Positions 50,088-57,914 of a stretch of 64,000 nt of DNA are shown piece after piece. Source of the DNA: G963663775 sp963664255 (GTDB lineage Bacteria > Bacillota > Clostridia > Oscillospirales > Butyricicoccaceae); assembly GCA_963664255.1 (NCBI GenBank), contig OY760938.1, positions 434,001 to 498,000 of the forward strand. Reading direction: 5' to 3'. A program made the position numbers and the translations under genes. Position 1 is the stretch's first letter. The number at the start of each line of letters is the position of its first letter. The notes under the pieces are model-generated. The model was not told the DNA's origin and did not search any database. It saw nothing but the letters and a program-made list of their open reading frames with translations.

Positions 50088-50561
50088 CTATCCTGCTACA
50101 AAACGTTTAAATTTATGTAGCGTTGCTTTTCGCAAATCATAAATTTTAGTGCGTTCAAAACCGTATGTCTTGCATAGCACGTCAACAGCCCCCTGCATCG
50201 TGTCATGTTTTGCTTGAAAGAACTCCTGCAGGATTCGCCGTTCGTCTTCTGAAAGCGCATTCCATGCACGGGTATAAATAGCGTCCTCTTTCTTCAGTTC
50301 GTTAATCTTCTGTTGCACTTGCTGCTGATGCAGCATCTGGTTGACGATTGCATCTTGTACATTTTCCGCAGCTGTGCCATTTACCCGTGGCTTAGAATAA
50401 TCCATAGAGCCTATGCTTCCAATGGATTGCGTGATTTCTTCTAGCTCTTCATATAGATTTTCAAGCTTAATCTGATTTTCCTCTCGGCATCCAATCATTT
50501 TTTTAACCGCTTCATCCCAGTCAATGTATTTTTCCAGCAACTTTATAACCTCCCTCTGCAC
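50088..50561 (-). CDS. DUF1492/ArpU-like late transcription regulator
   Basis: A 157-residue protein. A coiled helical N-terminus (EENQIKLENLYEELEEITQ, MLHQQQVQQKINELKK) is followed by a sigma-70 region 4-like helix-turn-helix (GAVDVLCKTYGFERTKIYDLRKATLHKF). Such proteins sit just before terminase in Firmicutes phages and are thought to switch on late genes. It lies between ParB and the late block. Confidence 0.72.
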   Translation of the reverse strand: MQREVIKLLEKYIDWDEAVKKMIGCREENQIKLENLYEELEEITQSIGSIGSMDYSKPRVNGTAAENVQDAIVNQMLHQQQVQQKINELKKEDAIYTRAWNALSEDERRILQEFFQAKHDTMQGAVDVLCKTYGFERTKIYDLRKATLHKFKRFVAG

Positions 50562-50632
50562 ATTCTGCTTATTATCCCGCTCGTTTATAAATGATTAAAA
50601 CCAAGATATATGCCGCCTGTTCTTCCCCCATA

Positions 50633-51691
50633 TTATTCCTTCGCCGAAAGCAACGCGGCGGCTTTTCTGCATGTCCCTGCAATATCATAGCTACACCCGT
50701 CTGCACCGCTTTCCAAGGCATGAACGATTTGAAGCAATTCGGAAATAACCGCATCTTTGTGCTGATTTTCTGGTGGCGTGGGTTTTTGTGGTATGTCCAG
50801 CATAGCCGGTTCGTTGTGTCGCTCTGCATCGGTTGTATCCGGTTCTGCTGGTGTATCTATCATATCCTGTGTAGCCGTATCGCTCTGCTCTGTGGTTGGG
50901 TTGTCGGTACACTTCGGTGTTTGTTCTTCCGGTTGCTCTGGCTTTGCAGGCTGCTTTTTTGCCTTAGCATCTTTGATTGAGATTGTACCGGTTGCTTGAT
51001 ATTCTTCATAAGCGGTCTGTTGCTCTATTGATGATAACCCTGCAAGTTCCACCGCTGAAGAGATATTGATTTTGTCCGATTTTAACGCTTGCTTGAAATC
51101 ATCCGAAAGGTGCTTGGTAATGGTTTCATATCTTCCAGCCTGTCCGCTGCTGATGTCTAGTTCCTTTGCAACCAATGCCCGTACGCTGCCCTTGATTTTC
51201 TTTTCCTCTTTCATCCGCTCAAATAGAATGCGTATGCGTCGTGCTTCCTCGATTTTATCCCACGCTGTTTTTTCCCGTTGAGAATTCGTATAGATGAGCA
51301 GCAGCTCTTCTCTGATTTCCTGCAACTCTGCATCCTCAACGGTTTCTTCAATAGCGCAAGGGACAAACTCAAATTCTGGCTTTCCTTCTTCTACAAGGGC
51401 AATGGAAGCAAGACGGCGGCGGTGTCCGGCGATAACCTTGTATTTACCTCCACCCATCGGCACAGCTACTAGATTTTGATATACCTTCCCTGCAAGTTCG
51501 ATTGCTGTTTTCAGCTTATCAATTTCTGTTTGTGAATAGAAATTCTCCTTGGATGGCACAAGGTCATAGACGCTTACCTGTATGTACTCGGTATTCTTTT
51601 TCTGGTCTGCGGCTCTCCCTGTGTCTTCTCCTGTGGCTATTTGCTTTGAACAGTCGTTTAGGAATTCGTTTAGCAAAAACTTTCCTGCCAT
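50633..51691 (-). CDS. ParB-like partition/nuclease-domain protein
   Basis: A 352-residue ParB-family protein. About 35-130 is the ParB N-terminal domain (VSVYDLVPSKENFYSQTEIDKL, AVPMGGGKYKVIAGHRRRLAS). The GHRRR box is the CTP/DNA-binding motif. A helix-turn-helix follows at 175-215 (SVRALVAKELDISSGQAGRYETI). The last 100 residues are Pro/Thr/Glu-rich and likely disordered. ATG 51691 follows AAAGGGG; the frame to 51724 has no site. It pairs with ParA immediately upstream. Confidence 0.85.
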   Translation of the reverse strand: MAGKFLLNEFLNDCSKQIATGEDTGRAADQKKNTEYIQVSVYDLVPSKENFYSQTEIDKLKTAIELAGKVYQNLVAVPMGGGKYKVIAGHRRRLASIALVEEGKPEFEFVPCAIEETVEDAELQEIREELLLIYTNSQREKTAWDKIEEARRIRILFERMKEEKKIKGSVRALVAKELDISSGQAGRYETITKHLSDDFKQALKSDKINISSAVELAGLSSIEQQTAYEEYQATGTISIKDAKAKKQPAKPEQPEEQTPKCTDNPTTEQSDTATQDMIDTPAEPDTTDAERHNEPAMLDIPQKPTPPENQHKDAVISELLQIVHALESGADGCSYDIAGTCRKAAALLSAKE

Positions 51692-51724
51692 TAAACACAC
51701 CCCTTTCTTGTCCGAATCGGACAA

Positions 51725-52495
51725 CTATTCTTTGCCACGGCTCAAATATTCTTTCACAAAATTCATGTAGTCCAAAGCCGCACCGCATCGGCGACTGTAT
51801 TCCGCAATAGGCGTTTTTGCAAATGTGCTTTCGGTCACTTTAGGAGAATACCGAATGTGCGTATCAAACACAGGATATGCAGGGTTACTGCGCAACCACG
51901 CTTCCCCCTGCTTGTCCGCTTCCTCATGCCGAAAACAGGTTACAAGACACCCTGCCAATCGTAAGCGCTGATTCATGTATTCACGGATGTCTTCAATTTG
52001 CTCTTTGAGTTCTACCAGTCCATCAAAAGCATATTGGTCAATCTTGATGGGAATAATCACATCATCCGATGCAACAAGCGCATTGATTGTTGAAATGTTG
52101 ATGTCCGGTGCATTGTCGATAATGCAAACTGCATATTCGTCTGCGACCGCTTCTAGCGCATCCAGTAGACGTGTATGCTGTGGTCTGGTGCTGTCCATCA
52201 GCACCTCCTTGTTTGCCTTAATCAAAGACATATTCGCTGGTATCACATCAATGTTTTCATATTCCGTTTTTCTGATGATTTCGTGTGGGTCGATTTTCTT
52301 TACCGTCATAATTTCCGAAATGCTTTTTTGCTCGTAATCATGAACACCGAATGCTTTTGATGTATTGCCCTGCTTGTCATTGTCCACCAGCAGAATTCGC
52401 TTGTTGTGGTAGACTGCCAAGACATGAGCCATGCTGATTGCGGTCAGCGTTTTTGCAACGCCTCCCTTTAAGTTGATGATAGATACTGTTTTCAT
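51725..52495 (-). CDS. ParA-family partition ATPase
   Basis: A 256-residue ATPase with a deviant Walker A KGGVAKT (10-16), Walker A' VDNDKQGN and Walker B CIIDNAPD. GGAGGG lies 9 bp before the ATG. With ParB it would segregate DNA or position it in the cell. ParAB is unusual in an integrated phage and suggests a plasmid-like replication or lysogeny phase at some time. Confidence 0.88.
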   Translation of the reverse strand: MKTVSIINLKGGVAKTLTAISMAHVLAVYHNKRILLVDNDKQGNTSKAFGVHDYEQKSISEIMTVKKIDPHEIIRKTEYENIDVIPANMSLIKANKEVLMDSTRPQHTRLLDALEAVADEYAVCIIDNAPDINISTINALVASDDVIIPIKIDQYAFDGLVELKEQIEDIREYMNQRLRLAGCLVTCFRHEEADKQGEAWLRSNPAYPVFDTHIRYSPKVTESTFAKTPIAEYSRRCGAALDYMNFVKEYLSRGKE

Positions 52496-52592
52496 CGTTG
52501 AACCCTCCCTGCATTTACCCGCTCGTTAACGAATACTTAAAAATAACCGTTTGGATATTGACTTAATAGCAACATCCCAATAATTCCACATC

Positions 52593-52709
52593 CTACATCC
52601 CGCACAAGCCGGTACATATCTTTTTATTCGCATCCTGCCAAATGCACCATGACCACGATGCGCATACAGCTATCTTCCCAAGAGCAATTATTGTCTCAAT
52701 TCCAATCAT
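52593..52709 (-). CDS. Small hydrophobic phage peptide
   Basis: A 38-residue frame, MIGIETIIALGKIAVCASWS and a Cys-containing end, with AAGGAG 9 bp before its ATG. It may be a single-span membrane peptide. The spacing and ribosome site support it; no family is recognised. Confidence 0.5.
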   Translation of the reverse strand: MIGIETIIALGKIAVCASWSWCIWQDANKKICTGLCGM

Positions 52710-52804
52710 GCGCTCCCACTCCTTCCTCACTTATGTAACCTCACGCTATACCATCCCGCTCGTTAATTCTTATTTGCAAACACCCTTTATTCCACCTCTT
52801 CCGG

Positions 52805-52978
52805 TTACTTATCAAGCTCGTAATATGGACAAATCAAAGCAGCAATATCACGCATAATATATTTTTGCTTGATTGTGCAATAGCAGATATGTCCGAAACG
52901 CTTTTTCTCCAGATGCTTGCAAAAGCGACACCGTCTATGATTTTTACGATACTGTGCAGCTGCTTTATTAAATTCCAT
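52805..52978 (-). CDS. Small cysteine-rich phage protein
   Basis: A 57-residue basic protein with CRFCKH and CYC pairs, likely a zinc-binding knuckle, and an end IMRDIAALICPYYELDK. GGAGG lies 6 bp before the ATG, which overlaps the stop of the DUF3850 gene by 11 bp. Confidence 0.65.
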   Translation of the reverse strand: MEFNKAAAQYRKNHRRCRFCKHLEKKRFGHICYCTIKQKYIMRDIAALICPYYELDK

Positions 52979-53258
52979 CTTCTGCTTCCTCCTTGTTTAT
53001 CCGTTTAACCGCCAGACACACCATCCCGCTCGCTAGATATGCAGGGTTATCCAGTATGTACGTGATTTGCTTACAATGCTCACGTCCGGTTGCTTTCTCT
53101 CCATCCCATTCGTACAACCGCAGAATATCACCCACTTTGAAATCACGGTCATTTTTCCGTATCTCAAACGTCTTATCTCCACATTCACTTGCATCGTAAT
53201 ATGGTTGTACGGTTTTTAGGTCATGAACCTTGCCGATGAATGGTTGGTGTGGGTTCAT
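52968..53258 (-). CDS. DUF3850 (ASCH/PUA-like) phage protein
   Basis: A 96-residue protein with the DUF3850 core HDLKTVQPYYDASECGDKTFEIRKNDRDFKVGDIL and YEWD. The ASCH-like fold suggests RNA or modified-nucleotide binding. ATG 53258 follows GGAGG by 6 bp; the frame to 53336 has no site. Confidence 0.8.
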   Translation of the reverse strand: MNPHQPFIGKVHDLKTVQPYYDASECGDKTFEIRKNDRDFKVGDILRLYEWDGEKATGREHCKQITYILDNPAYLASGMVCLAVKRINKEEAEDGI

Positions 53259-53272
53259 GATGCACCTCCTTG

Positions 53273-53752
53273 CTACACGCCGCGCCATTTTGCGTTTTTT
53301 ATACAACAAGAAACTCCTGTTCCATCTGCCTTGCACTCGGCGTAAGGGTTTTTATTTTGTTCGCAGACCCCACACGGGCCGCATTCTTCATGCAATACCT
53401 TTTCGATATCATCAACTGCCGCATCCCTCTCCCGCGTCAACCGTTCGACCTCTGCATCTTTGGCTATAAGCTGCGCTTGCATGGGTTCGACCGGCTTTGC
53501 AGTTCTCCGATTGAAATTCCGCAGGGGTCTTGCCGCTTCTGTAATTCTCGGCATAACTTTCTTTACACCACCGAAAGAGATGCATGCTCCACAGCGTCTA
53601 TCTTGACAGCGAAAGAAGGTTACGTTTCCATATCCTTTTTCTGTCTGCATTTCTGCTCCGCAAAACGGGCATGGTAACGATATACCCTCTGTTGCTAATT
53701 CATTCTGTGCCTGCCGGTTACCCAGCAAGGCGCATTTGATTTTATCGGTCAT
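53273..53752 (-). CDS. Lar-like zinc-ribbon phage protein
   Basis: A 159-residue protein. LPCPFCGAEM and CQDRRCGACISFGG form a zinc ribbon as in Lar-type restriction-alleviation proteins; a coiled coil (LIAKDAEVERLTRERDAAVDDIEK) and a second Cys-rich knuckle (CGPCGVCEQ) follow. Whether it alleviates restriction is inference from the family. Coupled to the next gene upstream. Confidence 0.65.
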   Translation of the reverse strand: MTDKIKCALLGNRQAQNELATEGISLPCPFCGAEMQTEKGYGNVTFFRCQDRRCGACISFGGVKKVMPRITEAARPLRNFNRRTAKPVEPMQAQLIAKDAEVERLTRERDAAVDDIEKVLHEECGPCGVCEQNKNPYAECKADGTGVSCCIKNAKWRGV

Positions 53753-54312
53753 TCTGCACCGCCTTGCTCATTTGATGCAGAAAATGCTAAATTGCAATTT
53801 CGGGTTAAATCTTTCAGCTGCTCCACAAAATCCTTTGTTATCACATCGTATGGCATAATAACTGCCATTAAGATAAATCCTGTTTTTGCTACTATGTATG
53901 CTTTCCCCGCACGGTCCACCCGCTCATATAATTCAATCATGTCTGCCACATCAGAAAGCGGTTCCAGATATTGTACGTCTATGAAAATCAGTCCTTGTGA
54001 TGTCAGCAACGGACGCAAAACCTTTCCTGCATAGCCAATCTCCATTTTCGCAGGTTCGAGAATATTTTCACATTGCACTGTATCTTCAAAATTCACACCC
54101 TCTGGCAACGCACCTTGTGTAAAATACATCTTGCTTTGCTGCCGCTCTGGTATATCAAAAATGGTGTAAATATTCTGTTCATTGAGTTGCGGCATTTTGA
54201 ACAGCGGATAGATAGCGCACCCATCTCCTAGCCACTGTTCTCCAACTTCACTATCAAACAGATAGAACCGCTTTTGCCGCTTGCATATCGCTGCTATTGC
54301 TTTCATTTTCAT
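53749..54312 (-). CDS. Phage protein of unknown function
   Basis: A 187-residue soluble protein with several aromatic beta strands (KRFYLFDSEVGEQWLGDGCAIYPLF, GLIFIDVQYLEPL) and a helical end. It overlaps RecU and the Lar-like gene by 4 bp each, so it belongs to the replication-region operon. I recognise no family. Confidence 0.6.
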   Translation of the reverse strand: MKMKAIAAICKRQKRFYLFDSEVGEQWLGDGCAIYPLFKMPQLNEQNIYTIFDIPERQQSKMYFTQGALPEGVNFEDTVQCENILEPAKMEIGYAGKVLRPLLTSQGLIFIDVQYLEPLSDVADMIELYERVDRAGKAYIVAKTGFILMAVIMPYDVITKDFVEQLKDLTRNCNLAFSASNEQGGAE

Positions 54313-54863
54313 GTAGCATTTTCCTTTCCGCTCCCGCTCGTTGAATTTTGCTTTTCATGTACATAGTCCAGAAACATCACCGCCCCTGTGAACTTGACAC
54401 GGAATATTTCCAGATTGTCTGCCGTAGCATATAACCGCCCATAGTGTAGCTTCATATCACGCCATACAGCCCACGGCACCATAAAGAAGCGGTCATTGAT
54501 TCCCACGCATACGAAAGATGCTGCACCAAGCCGTGCATGTCTATGTAATGAATCAATCTGTGCATCCGTCAATGCATCCCGCTTGATGCGGTCTGTGGTA
54601 GTATACTTGGCTTCAAAGACGATGGATCGACCGCTTGCAAGCGTCCCTTGGAAATCTGGCTGTGCGCTTGCCGTGAATCTCCCCGAGAATTTCCCCTCCG
54701 CACCCTTCTTGGTCACACGGAACGGTTCTGGTATTTTATCAATCTCTGCTCGCTCACGGTCTCGATAGATTTCACACCCTGCCGCAATCGCTTTTTCAAA
54801 GAAATGCCCCTGTGCATTATTGACTTTATTCTGATAACGCTGGCGTTCCTGCTGCTGATTCAT
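54309..54863 (-). CDS. recU: Holliday junction resolvase, RecU-like
   Basis: A 184-residue RecU-fold nuclease. Family traits are an N-terminal NAQGHFFEKAIAAGCEIY, the catalytic SAQPDFQGTL (Asp) and VFEAKYT (Glu-x-Lys), and a conserved FMVPWAVW. It cuts four-way junctions during phage DNA replication and recombination. ATG overlaps the HD-domain gene by 4 bp. Confidence 0.88.
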   Translation of the reverse strand: MNQQQERQRYQNKVNNAQGHFFEKAIAAGCEIYRDRERAEIDKIPEPFRVTKKGAEGKFSGRFTASAQPDFQGTLASGRSIVFEAKYTTTDRIKRDALTDAQIDSLHRHARLGAASFVCVGINDRFFMVPWAVWRDMKLHYGRLYATADNLEIFRVKFTGAVMFLDYVHEKQNSTSGSGKENAT

Positions 54864-55426
54864 GATTGCACTCCCTCTCGCTCATCAATATGCGTTGCTT
54901 CCATATCCGCATGGTGCAGATGCAGAACGAGCGGACTTTTCTGCATGGCCGCTGAAAGCGATTTATAATTATCGCTTCTGGCCGTATTGTCGTAGGCTCC
55001 CATATGCCAGCGGATTGCAAGGGCTTCTGCATCTGTCAGTGGGATAAAACGGGAAATCAGATACAGGGATTTTTCACCGTGTCCAAGTGGCAGGTGGTCT
55101 TGCGTTGTGTAATACGGTTCTTTTTCCCATTCCTCCCGCTCGTTTTTAACATTACGGTACCCCAAAGCATAATAATCTGCCTTGCACACATCATGGAGCA
55201 GTGCGCAGATGGCACGGGTTTCTGCTGTATACTCCACATGACTGCGTAACCTGCGGAATACATTTAGGCTGTGCTGCACAAGACCGCCTGCATAGGCTCC
55301 GTGATACTTAGTGCTTGCCGGTGCCGTGAAAAAATCCGTGGTCTGCAACCATGCCAGCAGTTCCGGTGCTCCCGCTCGGAAAATGTTGTCCTTGTAGATT
55401 GCAATAAACTTTTCTTTGTGTGTCAT
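54860..55426 (-). CDS. HD-domain phosphohydrolase
   Basis: A 188-residue HD-family hydrolase. LVQHSLNVFRRL, the HD pair in LLHDVCKADYYA, GHGEKSLYLISRF and IRWHMGAYD are metal ligands. Substrate unknown; nucleotides or RNA termini are plausible. ATG 55426 follows GGAGGGA by 5 bp; earlier in-frame starts have no site. Confidence 0.82.
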   Translation of the reverse strand: MTHKEKFIAIYKDNIFRAGAPELLAWLQTTDFFTAPASTKYHGAYAGGLVQHSLNVFRRLRSHVEYTAETRAICALLHDVCKADYYALGYRNVKNEREEWEKEPYYTTQDHLPLGHGEKSLYLISRFIPLTDAEALAIRWHMGAYDNTARSDNYKSLSAAMQKSPLVLHLHHADMEATHIDEREGVQS

Positions 55427-55440
55427 GATTTTCCCTCCGT

Positions 55441-56319
55441 CTATTCTTTCTTTCGTAGTTTTAGGTATATGGACCATCCTGTGAAATCGTTGTATGTATA
55501 TTCGACCCCGTAATCATCACTGACCAATGTCCATCCCGGATATTTCTTTTCCCAAAATTCACGTCCCGGGCGTTCTTTGGCAATCCGCTCGACCTGTCTG
55601 CGGGTGTATCGACTGTCATTAGGCGTACTCCATGGATTTTCAAGACCTTGTGAGCATGACCAGAGATTTTTTCCTTTTGGCTTCTTGCAAGAATCCCCAT
55701 CTTTCAGTTTCTTGCAAGCCTTTTTCCCCTTTGGCTGCTTAAACAGATACGCAGAAATCCCAGCAATTCCGTTTTTGTCTGGCTGTAAGCGGTCAGTATT
55801 TGCAAATCCGATGGGGTCTCCTTTTTTCTGACCTTTTTTGGGGCGTTTTCTCCACAAATCTTCAAGAGTATCTCTATCCAATCCGCAGGAAATTAGAATG
55901 TGGTGATGAATACGGGTTATCGATCCGCTTTCACCCTTGGTATTCCAAGAGGTTACAAGGATATACTTTAGGGACTGCATCCCCATTTTTTTGAGCAGGT
56001 AATTGATGCGCTTAAAATAGTTGTTGACCATTTTTCCTGCTTCTTCCACAGTGTCCGGTAGGTTCTCATCGCTATAGGTTAGGCTTACATGAAAATCTCC
56101 TTCCCCGAAATTCAGATTGGCTTTCTGGATTAGAAAACGTCTGCTATTCTCATCATTGAGATTCTTTTGCTCTGGCGTGGACTCCTTGGTGCGCTTGGCT
56201 CGCTTCTTGCGCTTAACCGTCTGCTGCTGGTTATCTGTATATCCAAAAATATCAATCTCTCTATATAGATTTCCACAGTATATGGTTTTCTGTCTCATAA
56301 AGCTGCGTCTTGTGCTCAT
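55441..56319 (-). CDS. HUH-type rolling-circle replication initiator
   Basis: A 292-residue protein with all three HUH Rep motifs in order: motif 1 DFHVSLTYSD (75-84), motif 2 RIHHHILI with the His cluster at 138-140, motif 3 AYLFKQ, a YxxK with Tyr191 and Lys194. It is of the rolling-circle-associated (REP_ORF2/G2P-like) family rather than P2 gpA. It nicks and covalently holds DNA to prime rolling-circle synthesis in this class. AAGG lies 6 bp before the ATG. Immediately upstream lies a perfect 17-bp hairpin (56412), a likely origin, and a predicted antisense RNA. Confidence 0.78.
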   Translation of the reverse strand: MSTRRSFMRQKTIYCGNLYREIDIFGYTDNQQQTVKRKKRAKRTKESTPEQKNLNDENSRRFLIQKANLNFGEGDFHVSLTYSDENLPDTVEEAGKMVNNYFKRINYLLKKMGMQSLKYILVTSWNTKGESGSITRIHHHILISCGLDRDTLEDLWRKRPKKGQKKGDPIGFANTDRLQPDKNGIAGISAYLFKQPKGKKACKKLKDGDSCKKPKGKNLWSCSQGLENPWSTPNDSRYTRRQVERIAKERPGREFWEKKYPGWTLVSDDYGVEYTYNDFTGWSIYLKLRKKE

Positions 56320-56411
56320 ACTCCACCTTCTCTGTCTGTAAAGTGAAGCGGGCTGTATGGTTGTTTGACTGGGTATCCGCCTGCGGATTTAGACCTTACC
56401 TGTCTCTATGT

Positions 56412-56462
56412 GAAAAGGGGGAAGAGGGTTTATGTTTCGCCCCCGCCCTCTTCCCCCTTTTC
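56412..56462. repeat. Perfect 17-bp inverted repeat, candidate replication origin
   Basis: GAAAAGGGGGAAGAGGG (56412-56428) pairs exactly with CCCTCTTCCCCCTTTTC (56446-56462), with a 17-nt loop rich in T and C. It lies 93 bp upstream of the HUH initiator in a 480-bp gene-free stretch. HUH initiators nick in or beside such hairpins, hence the proposal. No T-run after the stem on the minus side, arguing against a simple terminator. Confidence 0.6.
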
Positions 56463-56618
56463 AATCCCCCATCACCCCCGGCGGCGTTCCTCCTAAAAAA
56501 GAAATGAAAGATTTGATTGAGGGTTTGGCTTTCCCCTTGAGTGCTGCGAGACAGACTATCGTAGGAATCTTAATACCCATTACAAGCCCGCCAAGCCGCA
56601 TATAAACGGCATGATTTG

Positions 56619-56647
56619 TTGACTTTTTCGCCGTTTTATGATATAAT
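56619..56647 (+). promoter_or_regulatory. Strong rightward promoter in the rep leader
   Basis: TTGACT (56619-56624), 17 bp, TATAAT (56642-56647), pointing against the surrounding leftward operon. Confidence 0.8.
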
Positions 56648-56653
56648 ATCTTT

Positions 56654-56730
56654 AATTAAAGGTTGATATTATTCATCGGCGGAACCGTCCGCACTTGTTT
56701 TGGTAGAGCAAGTGCAGGACGGTTTTCTTA
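56654..56730 (+). ncRNA. Predicted short antisense-like RNA upstream of the rep gene
   Basis: The promoter at 56619 and the terminator hairpin AACCGTCCGCACTTG/CAAGTGCAGGACGGTT (56683-56724, then TTTTC) define a transcript of about 75 nt with no reading frame. It is antisense to the leader between the DUF3102 gene and the HUH initiator. Small antisense RNAs control rep genes of many rolling-circle plasmids; here this is inference from layout. Confidence 0.6.
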
Positions 56731-56798
56731 TGTGTTTTTATTACATCTCACTTTTATTATTTATCTAATATCTCGCCACATTAAGTTACGCCCTTCTA

Positions 56799-57914
56799 TT
56801 ATCCAAGGACGCTATTTGTGGCCGACAATACGCCTTTGAGTGCATTTTTCATTTTATCGGCACCGACTGCATCGCCACCATCCCGCATTCTTGAAAGGCA
56901 CTCCACCATTTTGTTGATAGACTCCTGTGCAGATTCAAAATGCAGTTTGAAGATGGTCATTTCTGAAGAGGAAGCGACCGCAAGCTTTTTACGAAGCTCG
57001 TCCACTTGCGCAGACAACTCTTTTTTCTCCTGCGCAATAATTTGTTCTGCTTTTTCCTGTGTCACGCGCTGCGCTGCAAGCTCTTGTTCCGCCTTTGCCT
57101 TAGCTTCTTCTGCTTTGCGCTTATCGGCTTCGACCTTTTCAATTTTCTTTTTAAGCTTTTCCTCTGCTTCTTTTTTCGCCTGTTCCGCAGCTTCTTTACG
57201 TGCCGCATTCAATACCACTGGGTCTGGTTCGGCGGATGCTGCAGCCATATTCGCTGCCTGTGATTTATGTAATTCATCTCGGAGCGATGCAAGCTCTTCA
57301 TCAGCTGCTTCCACCAATTCCTGCGCTTCGTTTTTAGCATCCTCCAAAGATTTGCGTGCTTCTTCAGATTGCCGCAACCGCTCTCCTGCTTGCTCCATCG
57401 CCTCATCATATTTTTTTCTTTGGTCTTCCATTGCACTTTTCAGTTGGCTTCGTACAGCGTCTGTTTCCTGCTTTGCAGCATCCCGTTCTTTGATGATTTT
57501 TTCCAGCTCTCTCTTAGACATTTCAGACACAGTTTTGTCCTCTCCGCCTACATCGTGTTTTTCAGAAACAAACCCTTCTCGTTCTGAATCTGGTACCGAA
57601 AGAAGCAATAATGCTTTTGAAATACCCAAATCCGCAACCGGTTGCGGATTTGAATACTCCTTTGCTATGCGCATGAAATTTTGTGCATGGCGCTCTGTAA
57701 AGTCCACTTTTTCTTCCAGCCACTTCGACCATTCACCATGCTGTAAAAGTGCTTTCGCTTGGTTCAGCCGCTTGCCAATCTCAATGATAGAATTCGCCGC
57801 CTGTGCCTTGTAAAACTGAATCTCTGTCGTAATGCTCTGGATGTCTGGGCTGTCAATAGTCATATGCCCGGCCACAATATCAACACCCTTTGTGTCATTC
57901 TTATATTCGCTCAT
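56799..57914 (-). CDS. DUF3102 coiled-coil phage protein
   Basis: A 371-residue protein. Residues 25-105 match DUF3102 (ITTEIQFYKAQAANSIIEIGKRLNQAKALL, GEWSKWLEEKVDFTERHAQNFMRIAKEY). Residues 125-310 are one long Lys/Glu/Ala coiled coil. It may be a DNA- or partition-associated scaffold protein; function unknown. AGGAGG lies before the ATG, 4 bp overlap with PcfJ. Confidence 0.72.
   Translation of the reverse strand: MSEYKNDTKGVDIVAGHMTIDSPDIQSITTEIQFYKAQAANSIIEIGKRLNQAKALLQHGEWSKWLEEKVDFTERHAQNFMRIAKEYSNPQPVADLGISKALLLLSVPDSEREGFVSEKHDVGGEDKTVSEMSKRELEKIIKERDAAKQETDAVRSQLKSAMEDQRKKYDEAMEQAGERLRQSEEARKSLEDAKNEAQELVEAADEELASLRDELHKSQAANMAAASAEPDPVVLNAARKEAAEQAKKEAEEKLKKKIEKVEADKRKAEEAKAKAEQELAAQRVTQEKAEQIIAQEKKELSAQVDELRKKLAVASSSEMTIFKLHFESAQESINKMVECLSRMRDGGDAVGADKMKNALKGVLSATNSVLG

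Noticed and set aside
56412..56462. Simple transcription terminator
   Set aside because: No T-run follows the stem on the minus strand and the 17-nt loop is long; an origin-type hairpin is more likely.
56818..57813. 331-codon rightward frame opposite the DUF3102 coiled-coil gene
   Set aside because: Ser/Ala/Phe-rich mirror of a Lys/Glu coiled coil; a shadow frame without ribosome site.
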